From: Lasiosphaeris hirsuta
Lineage: Eukaryota; Ascomycota; Sordariomycetes; Sordariales; Lasiosphaeriaceae
Reading direction: 5' to 3'
Assembly (NCBI GenBank): GCA_030549175.1
Contig: JAUKUA010000001.1
Location: 3,410,001 to 3,474,000, forward strand
Length of the DNA: 64,000 nucleotides
Part shown: in pieces, positions 43,722 through 56,299 of the stretch
Layout: each line of letters begins with the position of its first letter
Numbering within the stretch: the first letter of the stretch is position 1
Notes under the pieces: model-generated
The model's database searches: none
What the model was told of the DNA's origin: nothing
What the model saw: the letters and a program-made list of their open reading frames with translations, nothing else
Position numbers and translations under genes: made by a program

Positions 43722-45056
43722 TGTAACATAGGTTAACTACTAAAGGTCTAGGGTATAATAACCATAAGGTGAGATATTAGGTAAGGAATCGAACTGTAAA
43801 GTTATAACCTTGATTATAACTTTAACCGAATAGTTAACTACCCCAGTAGTAATATTAGTTTGATTTAGAGCTTTTAAGCCTCCGACTTAAGGAGATGATC
43901 CTCGTAAGGCTATGTACGACTTAATAGTCAAGTAATTTGGCATAAGGTTAGATTTAAAGCTTTAGTACAATAGTTAAGGAAGTTAATCGTCACAGCCTAA
44001 AGTAGTAGTATACGCCATAGGAAGAGGAAGGTTTAGAAAGATAAAATGATACGACAGAAGGTAACACACGATACTTCGTAGTTACAAGTCAGGAGAAATA
44101 GAAAGGTTTATAGGTTATATTACCCCTTAGCTTTACTAAAGTTTAGCTAATAATCTTTCTAGGTTTGTCCAAAAAGAACTAGGGAGCTTCTTCCTCTCGA
44201 GGATCTGTCGTAACGTACCTATTCCTTTTATAGAAGGCTATATATAAGATACATGAATACCGAGATGCCTAAAGGATCTATCCTAGCCGCCCGTTAGTCC
44301 CGAATCTCCTTTAGCCGCCCGTCTCTCGTATCCTATAAATCCGTGGCTATAAGCTAAGTAAAGCCGGCCTATTACACGTTGATCCACGGCCGGTATTAGT
44401 ACTTATCCCTACAACTCTAACGGCATGGTGTCCCTCGCTATAGGTATTTCTTCACGTCCTTAGTACTTACGTCGGCCACAAGCTACTAAGTCCCAAGGCT
44501 AGCGCTTATCACAGTGACAGTTCCCTTCGTGACTCACACGCGGGGGTCGCGACCACCTGTCACTACTGAAGTTAGACTCCGGAGAACGTCAGGTTCCAGG
44601 TCTTCCAAAGGAATGCCAGCGATAGCGGGGAGGTCCATGATTCGAAAGACCAACTGTAGGATCCTGGCTGACTGTGCAGGCCCTGATCGCGATGCTGAGG
44701 TTGAGTGGCTTGTCCATGACAAATCTGAAGTCTAGTGACATTACCTAGCACGGGCGAGATCCAGTGTATGGCTACTCTGGCTTGTGAGTGGTTCTAGGCA
44801 TCCCGTCGCGACCCGTAGTCGTGCCTAGGGGTCCATTGACCTGTGTGCGGGCCGAGTAAGCCACTGGCCACACAATGGAGTGTGTCCTGAGGTTAAGCCA
44901 CGTTGTGGCAACCTTCTTAGCTCCACATTGACAGGTTCGCTGAACCCGTTGTTGTGGGTCCATGATGTTATGTAAGTGTGTGGTGTGTGCCGGTGGTGTG
45001 GCTCGGTCAAGGAGGTTAGTAACCCTGTTGACCTAGGTAAGCCTACCAGTGTAACA
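43722..45056 (-). repeat. 5' LTR of element E (inverted)
   Basis: About 1.34 kb, from TGTAACATAGG (plus strand, LTR 3' end) to CTACCAGTGTAACA (LTR 5' end). The U3 half (about 44,320-45,056) is strikingly GC-rich for this block and carries the short conserved frame at 44,534-44,638. The R-U5 half is strongly mutated. Confidence 0.8.
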
Positions 45057-46288
45057 ACAAGATTGTATTACCCCTTAGGTTCACTGAAGTTTAGCTAATA
45101 ATCTTTCTAGGCTGTTTCTAAAAAGGACTGGGGAGCTTCTTCCTTTTGAAGATCCGTCGCAAGGCCCTCATCTCTTTTATAGAGGCTATGTATAATATAC
45201 AAGGGTACTGAAATATATGAAGGTCCTTCCTTAGCCGTTTTGCCAGCCTAGGGCCTTAACTACTCGTCTCTCGCGCCCTACTAATTAATGTTCCTACTAA
45301 GTGTTACTAACTCTTTCTTCAGTAGTCTACGGGTGGTATTTAGTACTTAACTCCGATAGTGTGATAATTATAACCACGAAGGTTTCTCTACGTCCTTAGT
45401 ATTTACGTCGAATGACGACAGTTCTCTTTATGACTCCTTAGGATTGGTTACAGCTACCTGTTACTACTGGGTTAGACTTTGGAGAACGTTAGGGTTTAGG
45501 TCGTCTACTGAAACCGTTATGATAACTAGGAGGCCTATCCTTAAAAGTCCTGTTGAAACATTGTGTAGGTTTCCGAGCTGGCTAATATAACTTCTAACTA
45601 CGATGTTAAGGTTATATAGCTACTTGTTTTAAACCTAAGGTCTGGTAATACTGTAGCTTACGAGTTAGGCTCCTATAGTAGCTTAGCTTAGCTTGTAAGT
45701 AGTATCTAGGATCCTGGCCTAGGCTAAGGACCTATCGACTTTTGTATAGGCTAGGGGATCCTAGTTATACTTATATTTTAGTATATGTATACGTGTCCTA
45801 TAGATTAAGCTATGATTATAGCCCTTGTTATAGCTATTACAATAGACCTAAGTTAAGGGGGTGACTTGTCTTATTAACCTTAAGTAAGTTTACTAGTATG
45901 CCATTATCTTCTCTCTTTGTAACGGCTTGGTTCGAGGCTCTAAGTTTAAGACCCTAGGGTCCTTAAGTTTGCGTAGGTACTTAATATAAAAGTCTTAGAG
46001 TCCCTTAACGTTAGAAAAGTATTCGTAAGGTTCCTAAGTCTAATCTTTCTCTTTGGGATATCTTTCTTATTTGACGAGATATTTAACTATTTTCTTCTTA
46101 GTATAGGAGTTAATAATTTCCTTAACTACGAATTTCTTAGGGTATATATCTCCGACTTGTTTTAACAGTTTTAAGAAATCTGGAGTTAGTTAAGAACCGG
46201 TTCGGTATGGTTGGATGAGAGAAATGTGAAAGGTAGGATAGATTTTCTAACGTTTCAGAAGTTTAAATCGGATTATTACGGAAGATAC
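45057..46288 (-). mobile_element. Fragment F: inverted A'-type LTR part and pol 3' end
   Basis: 45,057-45,903 is a partial inverted LTR resembling the A' variant at 28,076. From 45,904 the minus strand continues into a polypurine-like stretch, a chromodomain (about 46,110-45,990) and an integrase C-terminal segment, which stops where an inverted piece of repeat B begins near 46,289. Confidence 0.65.
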
Positions 46289-46472
46289 GTGTTCTAAAGT
46301 ACGATTACTATATTGACAGTAATCTGTTTGACAGAGTGTGAAACCCCCCGTCTAAGACGCTTGCCTTCATCACGATCAATCTCCCCTTGTAGGACAATTG
46401 ACCTAGGCGTTCTGCCTTGCGATCTGTCATTCAATACTACGTACCCTGGTACCTAGTGCATAAGTTGTAACA
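46289..46472 (-). repeat. Inverted 184-bp fragment of repeat B (5' end)
   Basis: The reverse complement reads TGTTACAACTTATGCACTAG and follows the B copies for 184 bp, ending at about the CTTTAGAACAC point of copy 2. Its outer boundary coincides exactly with the TGTTACAACC terminus of B copies 1 and 2. Confidence 0.7.
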
Positions 46473-46539
46473 CGTTACTTGCGTCTCCTCGAAGAGGACG
46501 TTGATCAGAAGTCTCAGATAAAACAAGAGAATACTAACA

Positions 46540-48274
46540 ATGGCGGAATCGGGAGATACCTCACCGAGAATCACGGTTGAAGCCTTAGCTACTAAAGTCT
46601 CACAACTACGTATCGACGCTAACTATCTTAAGAAGGAAAACGATGTCTTGAAGGCGGTAACCAGGGTATTGGAAAGTAAAAGTAAGGAGGTCAGAGACTC
46701 GAAAAGAAAGAAACCTAAGTTACTACTCTCCCTGAAGTATAATAGAAAATCATAAGATCTAGAATCTTAGTTAGTGTCGAAGCCTATATCTACTATAACG
46801 ATCATCAGTTCATAGAGGAACCTAATAAAGCCTTATTCTTAGGATCCCTTCTTACGGGTACCGTAGTAAAATGGTACGAACTATATCTTGGAGTATATAA
46901 CAATCTCGAGACGGACGAGTTGAAGGAAAAGAATCTTTTCGCTTAGAAGATCGTCTATGGCTACTACGACTTCCTTAAAGTTATAAGAGAAGACTTCAGA
47001 GAAATAGACGCTGTTAAAATGACGGAAAAAAGACTTTAGGCTTTGAAGTAGACTACATTAGTTATGGACTACGGAGCTAGGTTTACTATAAAATTATAAA
47101 ACATAAAACTAAGATAGGAGGTATTAATAGTAATATTTTAAAAGGGCCTAAAGCTACATATTATAGACTGGCTTTTCTTAGAAGATTAGTTAGTAACTTT
47201 TAAAGAATTTATTATGATAGTTATTGAGATTAATAATCGGTATAGTATAAATTAATAGGTAGAACGGTAAGGTCTTTTTTAAACTTAATAAACCTTTTGT
47301 AATTAAGAGAGATAAGAGTTAAGTAAAGTGTTATAACTATTATAAGAAGGATTACTTTGTTAAAGAATATCATAAGAAAACTTAGAAGTGAGTTATATAG
47401 AAGTTCGTTTCCGAGGTTAGACTAATCTTAAGTATTAACATAGGAAGAGAACTTGTCGTTTATATAGTAAACTTAGAAGAATATAACGACTTACCAATAG
47501 ATAAATAAGAAGATTTAATAACCGTCCGGGTTGAGAGAATATTAAGTAAGATAAGTGATATATTACTTATATAGAAGGAAATATAACGATGATAGAATAT
47601 TTAAAATGAGTATAAAAACTTTAGAAAGAGAGAATATTTGGAGGACGAGGAGTTAAGAGAATTAGATATATGGACTAGAGAAGATAGTATTAATAGATTT
47701 CTTTCCGATAACTTATGTATTAAGGTATAGATAGATATAGTCTGATACCTAATCGAAATAGTATTTTAACAAAGTTTATGAGTAGAGAGCTTGATAATAA
47801 TCTCTAGTAAAGGAGAAGCCTTAGTATAAACTTTCCTAGAGAATATATTATATATGATAGAGTAAGAAGTCTAAGATTTCTTATAAAAAGTTGGAGAGTA
47901 AGGTCTTAAGATTGAATCTAGTAAAGACGGTAAGATTTTAATATTAGAGAAAGAGATCTTAGAGAAATAAATGTTAAAGAATATAAACCTCTAGCTAAGT
48001 AAGGAAGACTAAGAAGAGGTAATAACGATATTAAGACCTTGATTTATTACTATCTAAAGATAGTATATTTTATAACTTCTTAGATATCTAACTTGTTATA
48101 AAGACTATTATAAATATTATGAGATATTATAATTTTACTACCGATCTAACGACTACCGACTTATTAAGTATTTTAGCCTTAAGATCTATTTTAGATATTT
48201 CCTTAACTAGGTTATAGACGGACTAATCCTTAGAGAATTAAGACTAGAAGAGTACGATATCTATATTAATAAAA
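46540..48274 (+). pseudogene. Element G: gag of another retrotransposon, intact at its 5' end
   Basis: An ATG at 46,540 opens a 71-codon frame (MAESGDTSPRITVEALATKV) with a predicted coiled coil (LRIDANYLKKENDVLKAV). It breaks at a TAA at about 46,753, but sequence in a neighbouring frame continues with typical LTR-element gag character (for example TGTVVKWYELYLGVYNNLE, about 46,856). A CCHC knuckle survives at about 47,326 as CYNYYKKDYFVKEY, with later Cys and His positions changed to Tyr. Decay increases rightward. The remainder to 48,274 is AT-rich and probably holds protease or early pol remnants. This gag is unlike that of family A. Confidence 0.65.
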
Positions 48275-49440
48275 TGTTACAACCTGTGCACTAGGTACCG
48301 GGGTACGTAGTGTTGAATGACAGATCGCAAGGTAGGACGCCTAGGTCGATTATAGTGTAAGGGGAGATTGATCGTAATGAAGGTAAGTGTCTCAGACGGG
48401 AGATTTCACACTCTGTCAAACAGATTACTGTCACTATAGTAGTCGTACTTTAGAACACAGCAGAATATGAATTACTTATGTAAGGAACAGGAATCCTCAC
48501 GCTCCGAGGTGCCTTAATACCTTGGCTATTTATCTATCTAGTAGGTAGTTATACCAGGTATCTTATATCCTTTGATTTACTCGTTCCGTTACTCTGTGAC
48601 AAAGTAAACAGAGCGTGAGAGCATCTTACTCTGCTTACTCTGTTATTCTAGTAGAGAGTAAAGGGAGCGTGGGAGTATCTTCGTGTGATTGGATGTTTCG
48701 CTATCCAATCGCTTGTTCCATGTCACGTAACTTCTTAGCACAAGGTAAGATGTGACACGTGCCTCCTTCTCCTAGGTTCTTTTTCTACAAAGAACTACGG
48801 AGTAAGTCGTTTTCTTCTTCCTCTATCATACCTAACAATCGTGTTACTAAGAAACCTCTCGTCCTTCTACCGCTCGTCGTCACGACTCTGTTGACTTTAT
48901 CTCAATCTTTGGGATCGTAATACCCGTTAGTTACTCTCGTTACAAGTCGCATGGTATTAAATCCTCTTATAAGATCACGAGTCGTAGCAAGTCTTGTAGG
49001 CCCTACCTCCGTGCGAACATAAGAGGTTGTAACGTACACGGTAATAATCCCAAAACCCTTTATCGCGTCCTTAAAGAAAAGTGTCACCTCGACCAAGAGA
49101 AGAGAGATACCTTGTCTAAGTTCCTACGACTAAAAGCCTAGTCCCGGGCTCTTGAAGAGTATACTGAGATACTATTTAGTCACGAGATCGACATCCTCTA
49201 AGATACGGATCGATAGGTCTAGGTTACGGTATTCCTACCTCCGACTTTTAACTGAGATAGTCTCCTTACTAAGAATCCTCCTCCTAACCTTTGGTAAGTA
49301 CCTTTCCTTTCTAGACAGTATTAAAAAAAAAAAGGGAATTCGTTACTTATTTTAGCCTTATATCTAGGCGTGTTAAGTCTTCATAGGTCGTCGTAACTCG
49401 GGCCTTTTTAATAATCGGTACTCATAACATAGTAGTAACG
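48275..49440 (+). mobile_element. Repeat family B, copy 2
   Basis: It starts TGTTACAACCTGTGCACTAG. The TAACA point corresponding to copy 1 falls at 48,837 (563 bp). It then keeps the CxxC-type frame (about 48,921-49,140, mostly open, including RANIRGCNVHGNNPK) and shared sequence to about 49,432. It is less mutated than copy 1 in the frame region. No paired downstream copy in the same orientation is seen that would act as a second LTR. Confidence 0.55.
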
Positions 49441-49539
49441 TATCTTAGGTATGTAGAGGTTCCTAGTAGTAGTAACGTTACCAAGGTCTTTTGTTAGGAA
49501 GGTCGTAAGTTTAAACTTTACTAGGTACACTTCTTTTTT

Positions 49540-50338
49540 ATTACTTTCTTAAGGTAAGTTTGTTAAAGTTCTTTCGGTAAAAGTCTTTAACTAACTCGGG
49601 ATATTCTAGATTAGAATATAGTTTTTATATGCTATCTTCTAGCTTATAATCTAGTTATTTAACTAGATAATAAAGTTTCTTATTCTTAATCTATAAATCT
49701 AACAATTTCTTAACGTCTTATTTTTCTTTATCTACCTCCACTTTTAAACTCTTTTCTAACGGAACATTCTTAGGTACTAGTTTAAGAGGTAAAACATAGA
49801 AGACTTTCGTTCTTACTCTTATAGTCTTAAATAGGTTTAGCTCGTAATTAGAGGTTACTACCTTCTTAATGATATAAAATAGTCCGACCCGCTTAAAATT
49901 GAACTTCTTACTAGGTTACGTCGTTTATAAATTTCTTAAAAAAAGATAAACATAATCTTTTTCTTTTAAAGTTAGTCTGTTAACTTTATTTTTGTTATAA
50001 TAAAGTTTTATCTTTTCTTATATATATTTTAGTTCTTATCTTAGGTACTTTGTGAGTTTTTAAACTTTGTCTATATAGACTATCACTTATAATACTTTCG
50101 TTGATAATCTATATTAGAATTTTAGTTGATTTGACTATAGTTATATTATAAGTTATCTATACTTATAGGTAATAGTTTAAGTTAATTATCTTATTTAAAG
50201 TTAATATAGGCCCTTAAGTATATTTTAAATATTTGATTCAACCGTTCTATTTAACTATCTATCTATAAGTAATATATGGTAAAAAGTTTACTCTTTACTT
50301 CCATCTTTATTATAAGATTTTATTAAAATCTTACCGTT
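49540..50338 (-). pseudogene. Fragment H: chromodomain and integrase C-terminus of a distinct gypsy element
   Basis: The minus strand reads an integrase C-terminal segment (KVNRLTLKEKDYVYLFLRNL and FNFKRVGLFYIIKKVVTSNY, about 50,000-49,860), then KVFYVLPLKLVPKNV and, further on, a chromodomain-like stretch (LYYLVK.LDYKLEDS, about 49,700-49,610). The sequence is not a copy of the family A pol end. The upstream part of pol is lost at the boundary with the LTR at 50,339. Confidence 0.6.
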
Positions 50339-51360
50339 TGTCACACTGGTAGGCTCACCTAGGTCAACAAGGTCACTGACCTCCTTGACCGAGCCACACC
50401 ACCGGCACACACCACACACCTACACAACACCCATTGACCCACAGATATTGAGATTCTCATTCAACGTGAAGAAGAGAACCATCACAAAGAGGTTGCCACA
50501 ACGTGGCTTAACCTCGGGATACACTCCCACGTGTGGTCAGTAGCTTATTCGGCCCGTACACAGGTCAACAGATTCTTAGGTACGCCCATGGGTCACGACG
50601 GGATACCTAGAACTACTCATAAGCCAGAGCAGCCATATAACGGATCTCGCCAACGCTAGGTAACGTCATTAGACTTCAGATTTGTCATAGACAAGCTACT
50701 TAACCTCAACATCGTAATCAGGGCTTGCATAGTCAGCCAAGGTCCTGTAGTTAGTCTTTCGAATCATGGACCTCCCTACTATCGCTAGCATTCCTTTGGA
50801 AGACCTAGAACCTGACGTTCTCCGGAGTTTAGCTTTAGTAGTGACAGGTAGCCATGAATATATAGCCTCCCATAAGTAGGACCGGTACATAGCGACGGAT
50901 CCTCTAGAGGAAGAAGCTCCCTAGTTCTCTTTAGACAAACCTAGAAAGATTATCAACTGAACTTCAGTGAAGCTAAGGGGTAATATAACCTTGTGAACCC
51001 TTCTGTTTTTCCTGACTTATAACTACGAAGTATTATGTCTTATCTTCTGACGGATCATTTTATCTCCCTGAACCTCTTTCTCCCTAGCTCTCTACCACTT
51101 TGTATTACGACCGTTAACTCTCTTACCGTTCTATTCTAAAGCTTTAAATCCGACCTTATGCTTATTAGCCTTACGAAGATCAACTCCTTGAGTTCGTCGT
51201 GTGAAAGCTTTGAATGAGACTAATAGTAATTGTCGGGGTGGTTCGTTGAACGGTAGAGTCGAGAGTCGTGAAGGTTAAAGCTCTGTAGTCTGATTTTCCA
51301 TTTGATATCTTATCTTGTGGTTATTATACCCTAGACCTTCGGCAGCTAGCCTATGTCATA
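50339..51360 (+). repeat. 5' LTR of element I, internally deleted
   Basis: It starts TGTCACACTGGTAGGCTCAC and ends AGCCTATGTCATA. Relative to the 1.31-kb copies it jumps from GTGACAGGTAGCCATGAA (about 50,850) to the sequence just around the TATA box, losing about 0.3 kb of U3. The first 500 bp are little mutated. Confidence 0.75.
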
Positions 51361-51899
51361 GATAATCTTTCTCTTCGGTTCAAAACTCAAACACTAGCAC
51401 TTCGTTACCTACCATCATATTATTTACGATAGCTAGTAACCCTATATCATATTTAGCCGCTTTATGAGATAGAGAACCTAAGCCTTCTCTTAATACTAAC
51501 CTCATGATCTAGGAACCTCCTAAGATAGAAATCAAGACTATTAAGAAGTTTTCTATATTCTCCACAAGCTTTTAAACCATTAATAAACTATCTTAATAGT
51601 TTATTAACCTCCATAACCAAGTCGTTAAAGCCTACGAGAAACTTCATTTCTTCGTGGTTAATACGTACGAGGATAAGGAGAGGTTCGATTCTTTCGCTTC
51701 TACGTTTATAGCCCTCGTCACCGACTATCAGTCGATAATATAGCACGTCAGGATAAACTAATACGTCCTAGAAAGTACTTAGTAAGAACTAAAAGCTTCT
51801 TGTACTACCTTTGGTATTGAGGTTAACCAAAAATTAGCCCAATTTGCTATCTAAACGGCTTAATATGAAAAATCCCTCAACCTCGTTGTTACACGAACT

Positions 51900-54760
51900 G
51901 AAGTACTCCTTAGGGACCTATCTATCTTATATTATGCCTAAAAAAGAAAATTCTTTATAAATAATTAGACTAAATACTCTCGGGAGGTAAGATACAGAAA
52001 TTAAAGTTACCTTATTTCTTACTATTCTTTTTTATAAACAAAGAAGTATCTATAGAAAAGGTAGTTATTAAGGATTTAGAAAATCTTTACCTTATAGTTA
52101 ACTACCAAAGAATTAACAAACGAATTATTAAGAACTACTACCTATTACCCCTAATTATCAAACTTTAAGACGCTTTTATTAGATTTATTATCTTTATAAA
52201 GATAAATCTAAAGTTAAGTTTTAACTTAATTTAAATGAAAGAAGGCTACGAATAGAAAATAACGTTTCGAACCTATTATAGTCTCTTTAAGTTTAAAATA
52301 ATATCTTTTGGCCTTACTAATACTTTTACTACCTTTTAAGACATAATGAATCATATCTTTCGAAACCTTATCAACTAAGGCCTCCTATTTTATATTAACG
52401 TCCTTCTTATTTATATTAACTTAGAGAAAGAATACGATAAGATTATAATTAAGATACTTAAACGGCTTTAGAAACATAACCTTATAATTAACCCTTTAAA
52501 GTATATATAAGATACTAAAGAACTCAAATACCTAGGCTATATCATTAGTACTAAAGGTATCGTAATATTAAAGGATAAGGTAAAGTATATTCTCTCATAA
52601 AAATAACCTATGTTAATAAAAGAAGTTTAGTAATTTAATAGATTTACGAACTTTTATAAACGTTATATCAAGGGCTACTTATGTATTACTAAACCACTTA
52701 CCAATTTTATAAATCTAACTTAGAAATCTTAGAAGTAGATAAACTAAATGAATATAACATTTTAAGTGTTAAAGATAGCCTTTATAAAAGTACCTATTCT
52801 AGTTTACTTCAACCTTAGTAAACTACCTATAATCGAACTAAATACCTCTAATTATATATTTAACTTAATTATGTTATAAAAGTAAGATGATAATAAGATT
52901 TATCTTATAGCCTTTTACTTTAGAAAACTCATCCCCGTAGAAATTAACTTTAAGATCTATGACAAGGAACTTCTAATAATAATTAATTTTTTCTAACGTT
53001 AAAGATATTACCTAAAAGGGGTTAAGTATTATATCGAAGTCTTCTCAGACTATTATAATCTAAAATACTTCTAAACCGTAAAGGTCCTTAACCGCCGTTA
53101 GACCTATTAGGCTCAGTAACTCGTTACCTTCGACTTTGTTATTAATTTCTGTCCTGATATATAGAATACCAAGGTAGATACTTTCTTACGACGTAAAAAG
53201 TACCTTCTAGAAAGAGAGAATAAAAACTAACTAATAACCTCTATTTTAAATAAGAAAAACTTTTCTTATTTAGAAGTTCTAACGTTTATACTCTCAAAAG
53301 CTTATTTATACAGCATTTTAATACTAAAATAAAACGAAGAATTTTTCGAGTAAATCAAAGTAACTACTCCAATAGACAAAATGTATTAAAAGGCATTAGT
53401 TTCCCTTGGAAAAGATATAACGAACGAAGATAGAGTTTTGTTCGTAAAGAATCATATTTAAGTCCTTGATAACAAAGAACTTAAGATTTAGATTATTCGC
53501 TCCGAACACGATACTAAAGTGGTAGGTTCCATAGGTATAGATAAGACTGTTAAGCTCATTAGATAATATATGTTCTAGCGAAACCTTAAGAAGAATGTCA
53601 CTAAGTTTATATGCTCTTATTACGAGTGTCAAAGTAATAGGTTAAGACGTTATCTTCCTTTCGGACTACTTTATCCTATTGAACTGGATTACTTTTCTTA
53701 GAAGCTTATTTTAATAGACTTTATAATAGACCTTTCTCTCTTTAATAAATATAGTTCTATCTAGGTCATTGTTGATACCTTTACTAAAATGACGTATTTT
53801 ATCTCTCTGAAAAATAGCGTTAAAAAGATACGGTATATCTACTAATATCATCTCTAATCAAGACTTATGGTTCAACGTAGGCCTATGGTACAACTTCCTT
53901 AAGTATATAGAAGTCTAACTAAAGATATTAACCTTATTTCATTCTAAAATAAATAACTAGACTAAATGTCTTAATTAGTATATCGAGGCTTATCTTAGAG
54001 CCTTCGTTAACCATGAGATAAATAACTAAGATACCTTATTACTTATAGCTAAATTTATATGGAATAACGCTAAATCGACTTTTACTAGTAACTCTCCTTT
54101 CTACGCTAACTATAGATATCATCTGGCTATTAATAATCTACCTAATAAATCTATATATAATCTATATAATAAAATCATAGTATATTAGGTAATAACGGTT
54201 TATAAGAGCCTCTATAAAATCCTTAAAGAATCTTAAGAACAGATAAAAAAGTATGTAGATAAGAAGCGAACGGAAGTATCTTCCTTTAAAGAAAAGTAAC
54301 TAATAATACTTAACGTTAGAAACATTAAAACTAAGAGACTATCTAAAAAGTTAGATAAGAAGTTACTCGGCCTATTTAAGATCTTTAAGATAATATCTCT
54401 TATAGCTGTAAAACTTAAAATCTTAGAATGTTAGAAGATTTATCCTACCTTTTATATATCTCTCATTAAGCCCTTCTAAACCGGCTCTTAACTGATCTCT
54501 AGCCCTATTTAAGTCTTAGAGTAAGTAGGAGATGTTTACCTTAAAAAATTTGTAATAAAAGAAATCATAAACTTCTATACTAAGAAAAAGATAGTAAAGT
54601 ATCTCGTTAAATAGGATAGATATTCTGAAGAAAAAGACTAGACTTAGGAACCATATAAGTACTTCTTCGACATTTAGGAACTCTGGGACTTCTACGTCAA
54701 ATACCTATATAAGCCTAAGGACCCTAATGTTATTAACCTAGGGACTTAAGATAAGTCCTC
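51900..54760 (+). pseudogene. pol remnant of element I
   Basis: It parallels the C pol: RT entry (VNYQRINKRIIKNYYLLPLI, about 52,098), RNase H (about 52,930), integrase zinc finger region (CSYYECQSNRLRRY, about 53,610), integrase core (IDFIIDLSLFNKY, about 53,715), and chromodomain. Stops and missense changes are of the C-to-T/G-to-A type. Confidence 0.75.
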
Positions 54761-54776
54761 TTAGAAGGGGGGATGA

Positions 54777-56110
54777 TATTACATTAGTTGGCTTACCTAA
54801 GTTAATAAGGTTATTAACCTCTTTAACCGAGCTATATTACTAGTATATACTATATGCCTACATGATATTATAAACCTATAATAACGGGTTTAGTAAACCT
54901 ATCAATGTGAAGCTAAGAAGGTTAATATAACGTAGCTTAACCTCAGAATATACTTTATTATATAATAAGTGGCTTACTCGGCCTATACATAGGTTAATGA
55001 ACCCCTAGGTATGACCACGGGTTATGATAAGATACCTAGAACTACTTATAAGCTAAAGTAGCTATATACTAGATCTCACCTATACTAGGTAACGTTACCA
55101 GACTTTAGATTTGTCATGGACAAGCCACTTAAACTTAGTATCGTAATTAAGGCCTATACAGTTAGCTAAGATCTTATAGTTGATCTTTCGAATCATAAAC
55201 TTCCTTACTGTCACTAGCATTCCTTTAGAAGACTTAGAACTCGATATTCTCTGGAGTCTAGCTTCAGTAGTAATAAGTAGTTACGACCCCTACATATAAG
55301 TTACGAAAGGAACCGTCGTTATAACAAGTGTTGACCTTAAGACTTAGTAACTTATGGTCGACGTAAGTACTAAAGACGTAAAGGAATATCTATAACAAGG
55401 GATACTATGTAATTAAAGTTATAGAGATAAGTACTAATACCAGCCGTGGACTAACGTATAATAGGCTGGCTTTACTTAGCTTGTAGCTACGGATTTGTAA
55501 GATATAAGAGACGGATAGCTAAAAGAGATTCGGAACTAACGGGTGGCTAAGACAGATCCTTTAAGTATCTCGGTATTTATATATCTTATACATAGTCTTC
55601 TATAAAAAGAATAGGTACGTTACGACAGATCTTTAAGAGAAAAAAGCCCCTTAGTTTTCTTTAGATAAACTTAGAAAGATTATTAACGAAACTTCAGTAA
55701 AGCTAAGGAGTAATATAACTTATGAACCCTTCTATTTCTTTTAACTTATAACTACGAATATTATATGTTACTTTCTATCGTATTGTTTTATCTTCTTAAA
55801 CCTTCTTCTTTCAATGGTACATATTACTACTTTAGGCTACGACGATTAACTTCCTTAACTATTATGTCAAAGCTTTAAACCTAACCTTATATTAAATTAT
55901 TTGACTATGAAGTTGTATGTAGCCTTATGAGAATCATCTTCCTAAGTCGGAAACTCAAAAGCTTTAAATTAAACTAACATTACTACCGAGGTGGTTAGCC
56001 GTTTGGTTAAAATTATAATTAAGATTATAGCTTTATAGTTCGATTTCTTACCTAATATCTTACCTTGTAGTTATCATATTCTAAACCTTCAGTAGTTAGC
56101 TTATATCATT
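54777..56110 (+). repeat. LTR shared by elements I and J
   Basis: About 1.33 kb, starting TATTACATTAGTTGGCTT (mutated TGTCACACTGG) after a purine tract (AGAAGGGGGGATGA) and ending TTATATCATT. One LTR closing I and opening J is the usual product of recombination between tandem copies. It is strongly RIP-mutated throughout. Confidence 0.75.
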
Positions 56111-56299
56111 GATAATCTTTCTTCTTATTTATTAACTTGTAATCTTTTAGTCTATCTTTTATTACTATTCGTAATAACCGACGGACCTTTATACTTGGCC
56201 ATTATACGGAGAAAGGTAATTAAGCCCGTCCTTAGTACCGATCTTATAATTTAAAAACTTCTTAAGATAAACGTAATAGCCATTAAGAAATTTCTAACG

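Larger units (their letters stand above)
37875..45056 (-). mobile_element. Element E: inverted, rearranged family A element
   Basis: Minus orientation: 5' LTR 45,056-43,722, internal 43,721-39,123, 3' LTR 39,122-37,875. Next to the 3' LTR lie a chromodomain (about 39,330-39,215) and an integrase C-terminal segment (to about 39,660). The central pol (RT, RNase H, integrase core) is missing. Gag leader sequence occurs twice, at about 43,400-42,380 and again at about 40,550-39,690, with capsid, CCHC and protease remnants (about 42,300-40,580) between. This is not a simple deletion; it implies recombination between two copies. Confidence 0.7.
50339..56110 (+). mobile_element. Element I: family A element with a large gag-protease deletion
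   Basis: 5' LTR 50,339-51,360 (1.02 kb, shortened by about 0.3 kb inside U3), internal 51,361-54,776, 3' LTR 54,777-56,110 shared with element J. After the primer site and about 500 bp of gag leader (to about 51,900), the sequence jumps to pol near 51,915. Compared with J it therefore lacks most of gag, the CCHC knuckle and protease. RT (catalytic box YINV at about 52,397), RNase H, integrase and chromodomain (about 54,590-54,700) remain recognisable through stops. Confidence 0.75.

Noticed and set aside
44514..44735. 73-codon frame antisense to an LTR (similar ones at 50,696-50,890 and 62,808-63,101)
   Set aside because: Recurrence reflects the repeated LTR. The sense-strand frame of fixed 105-nt length is the better candidate; this one varies in length.
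37875..45056. Target-site duplication around element E
   Set aside because: The five bases on each side (TTAAG and ACAAG) do not match convincingly and could be coincidence.
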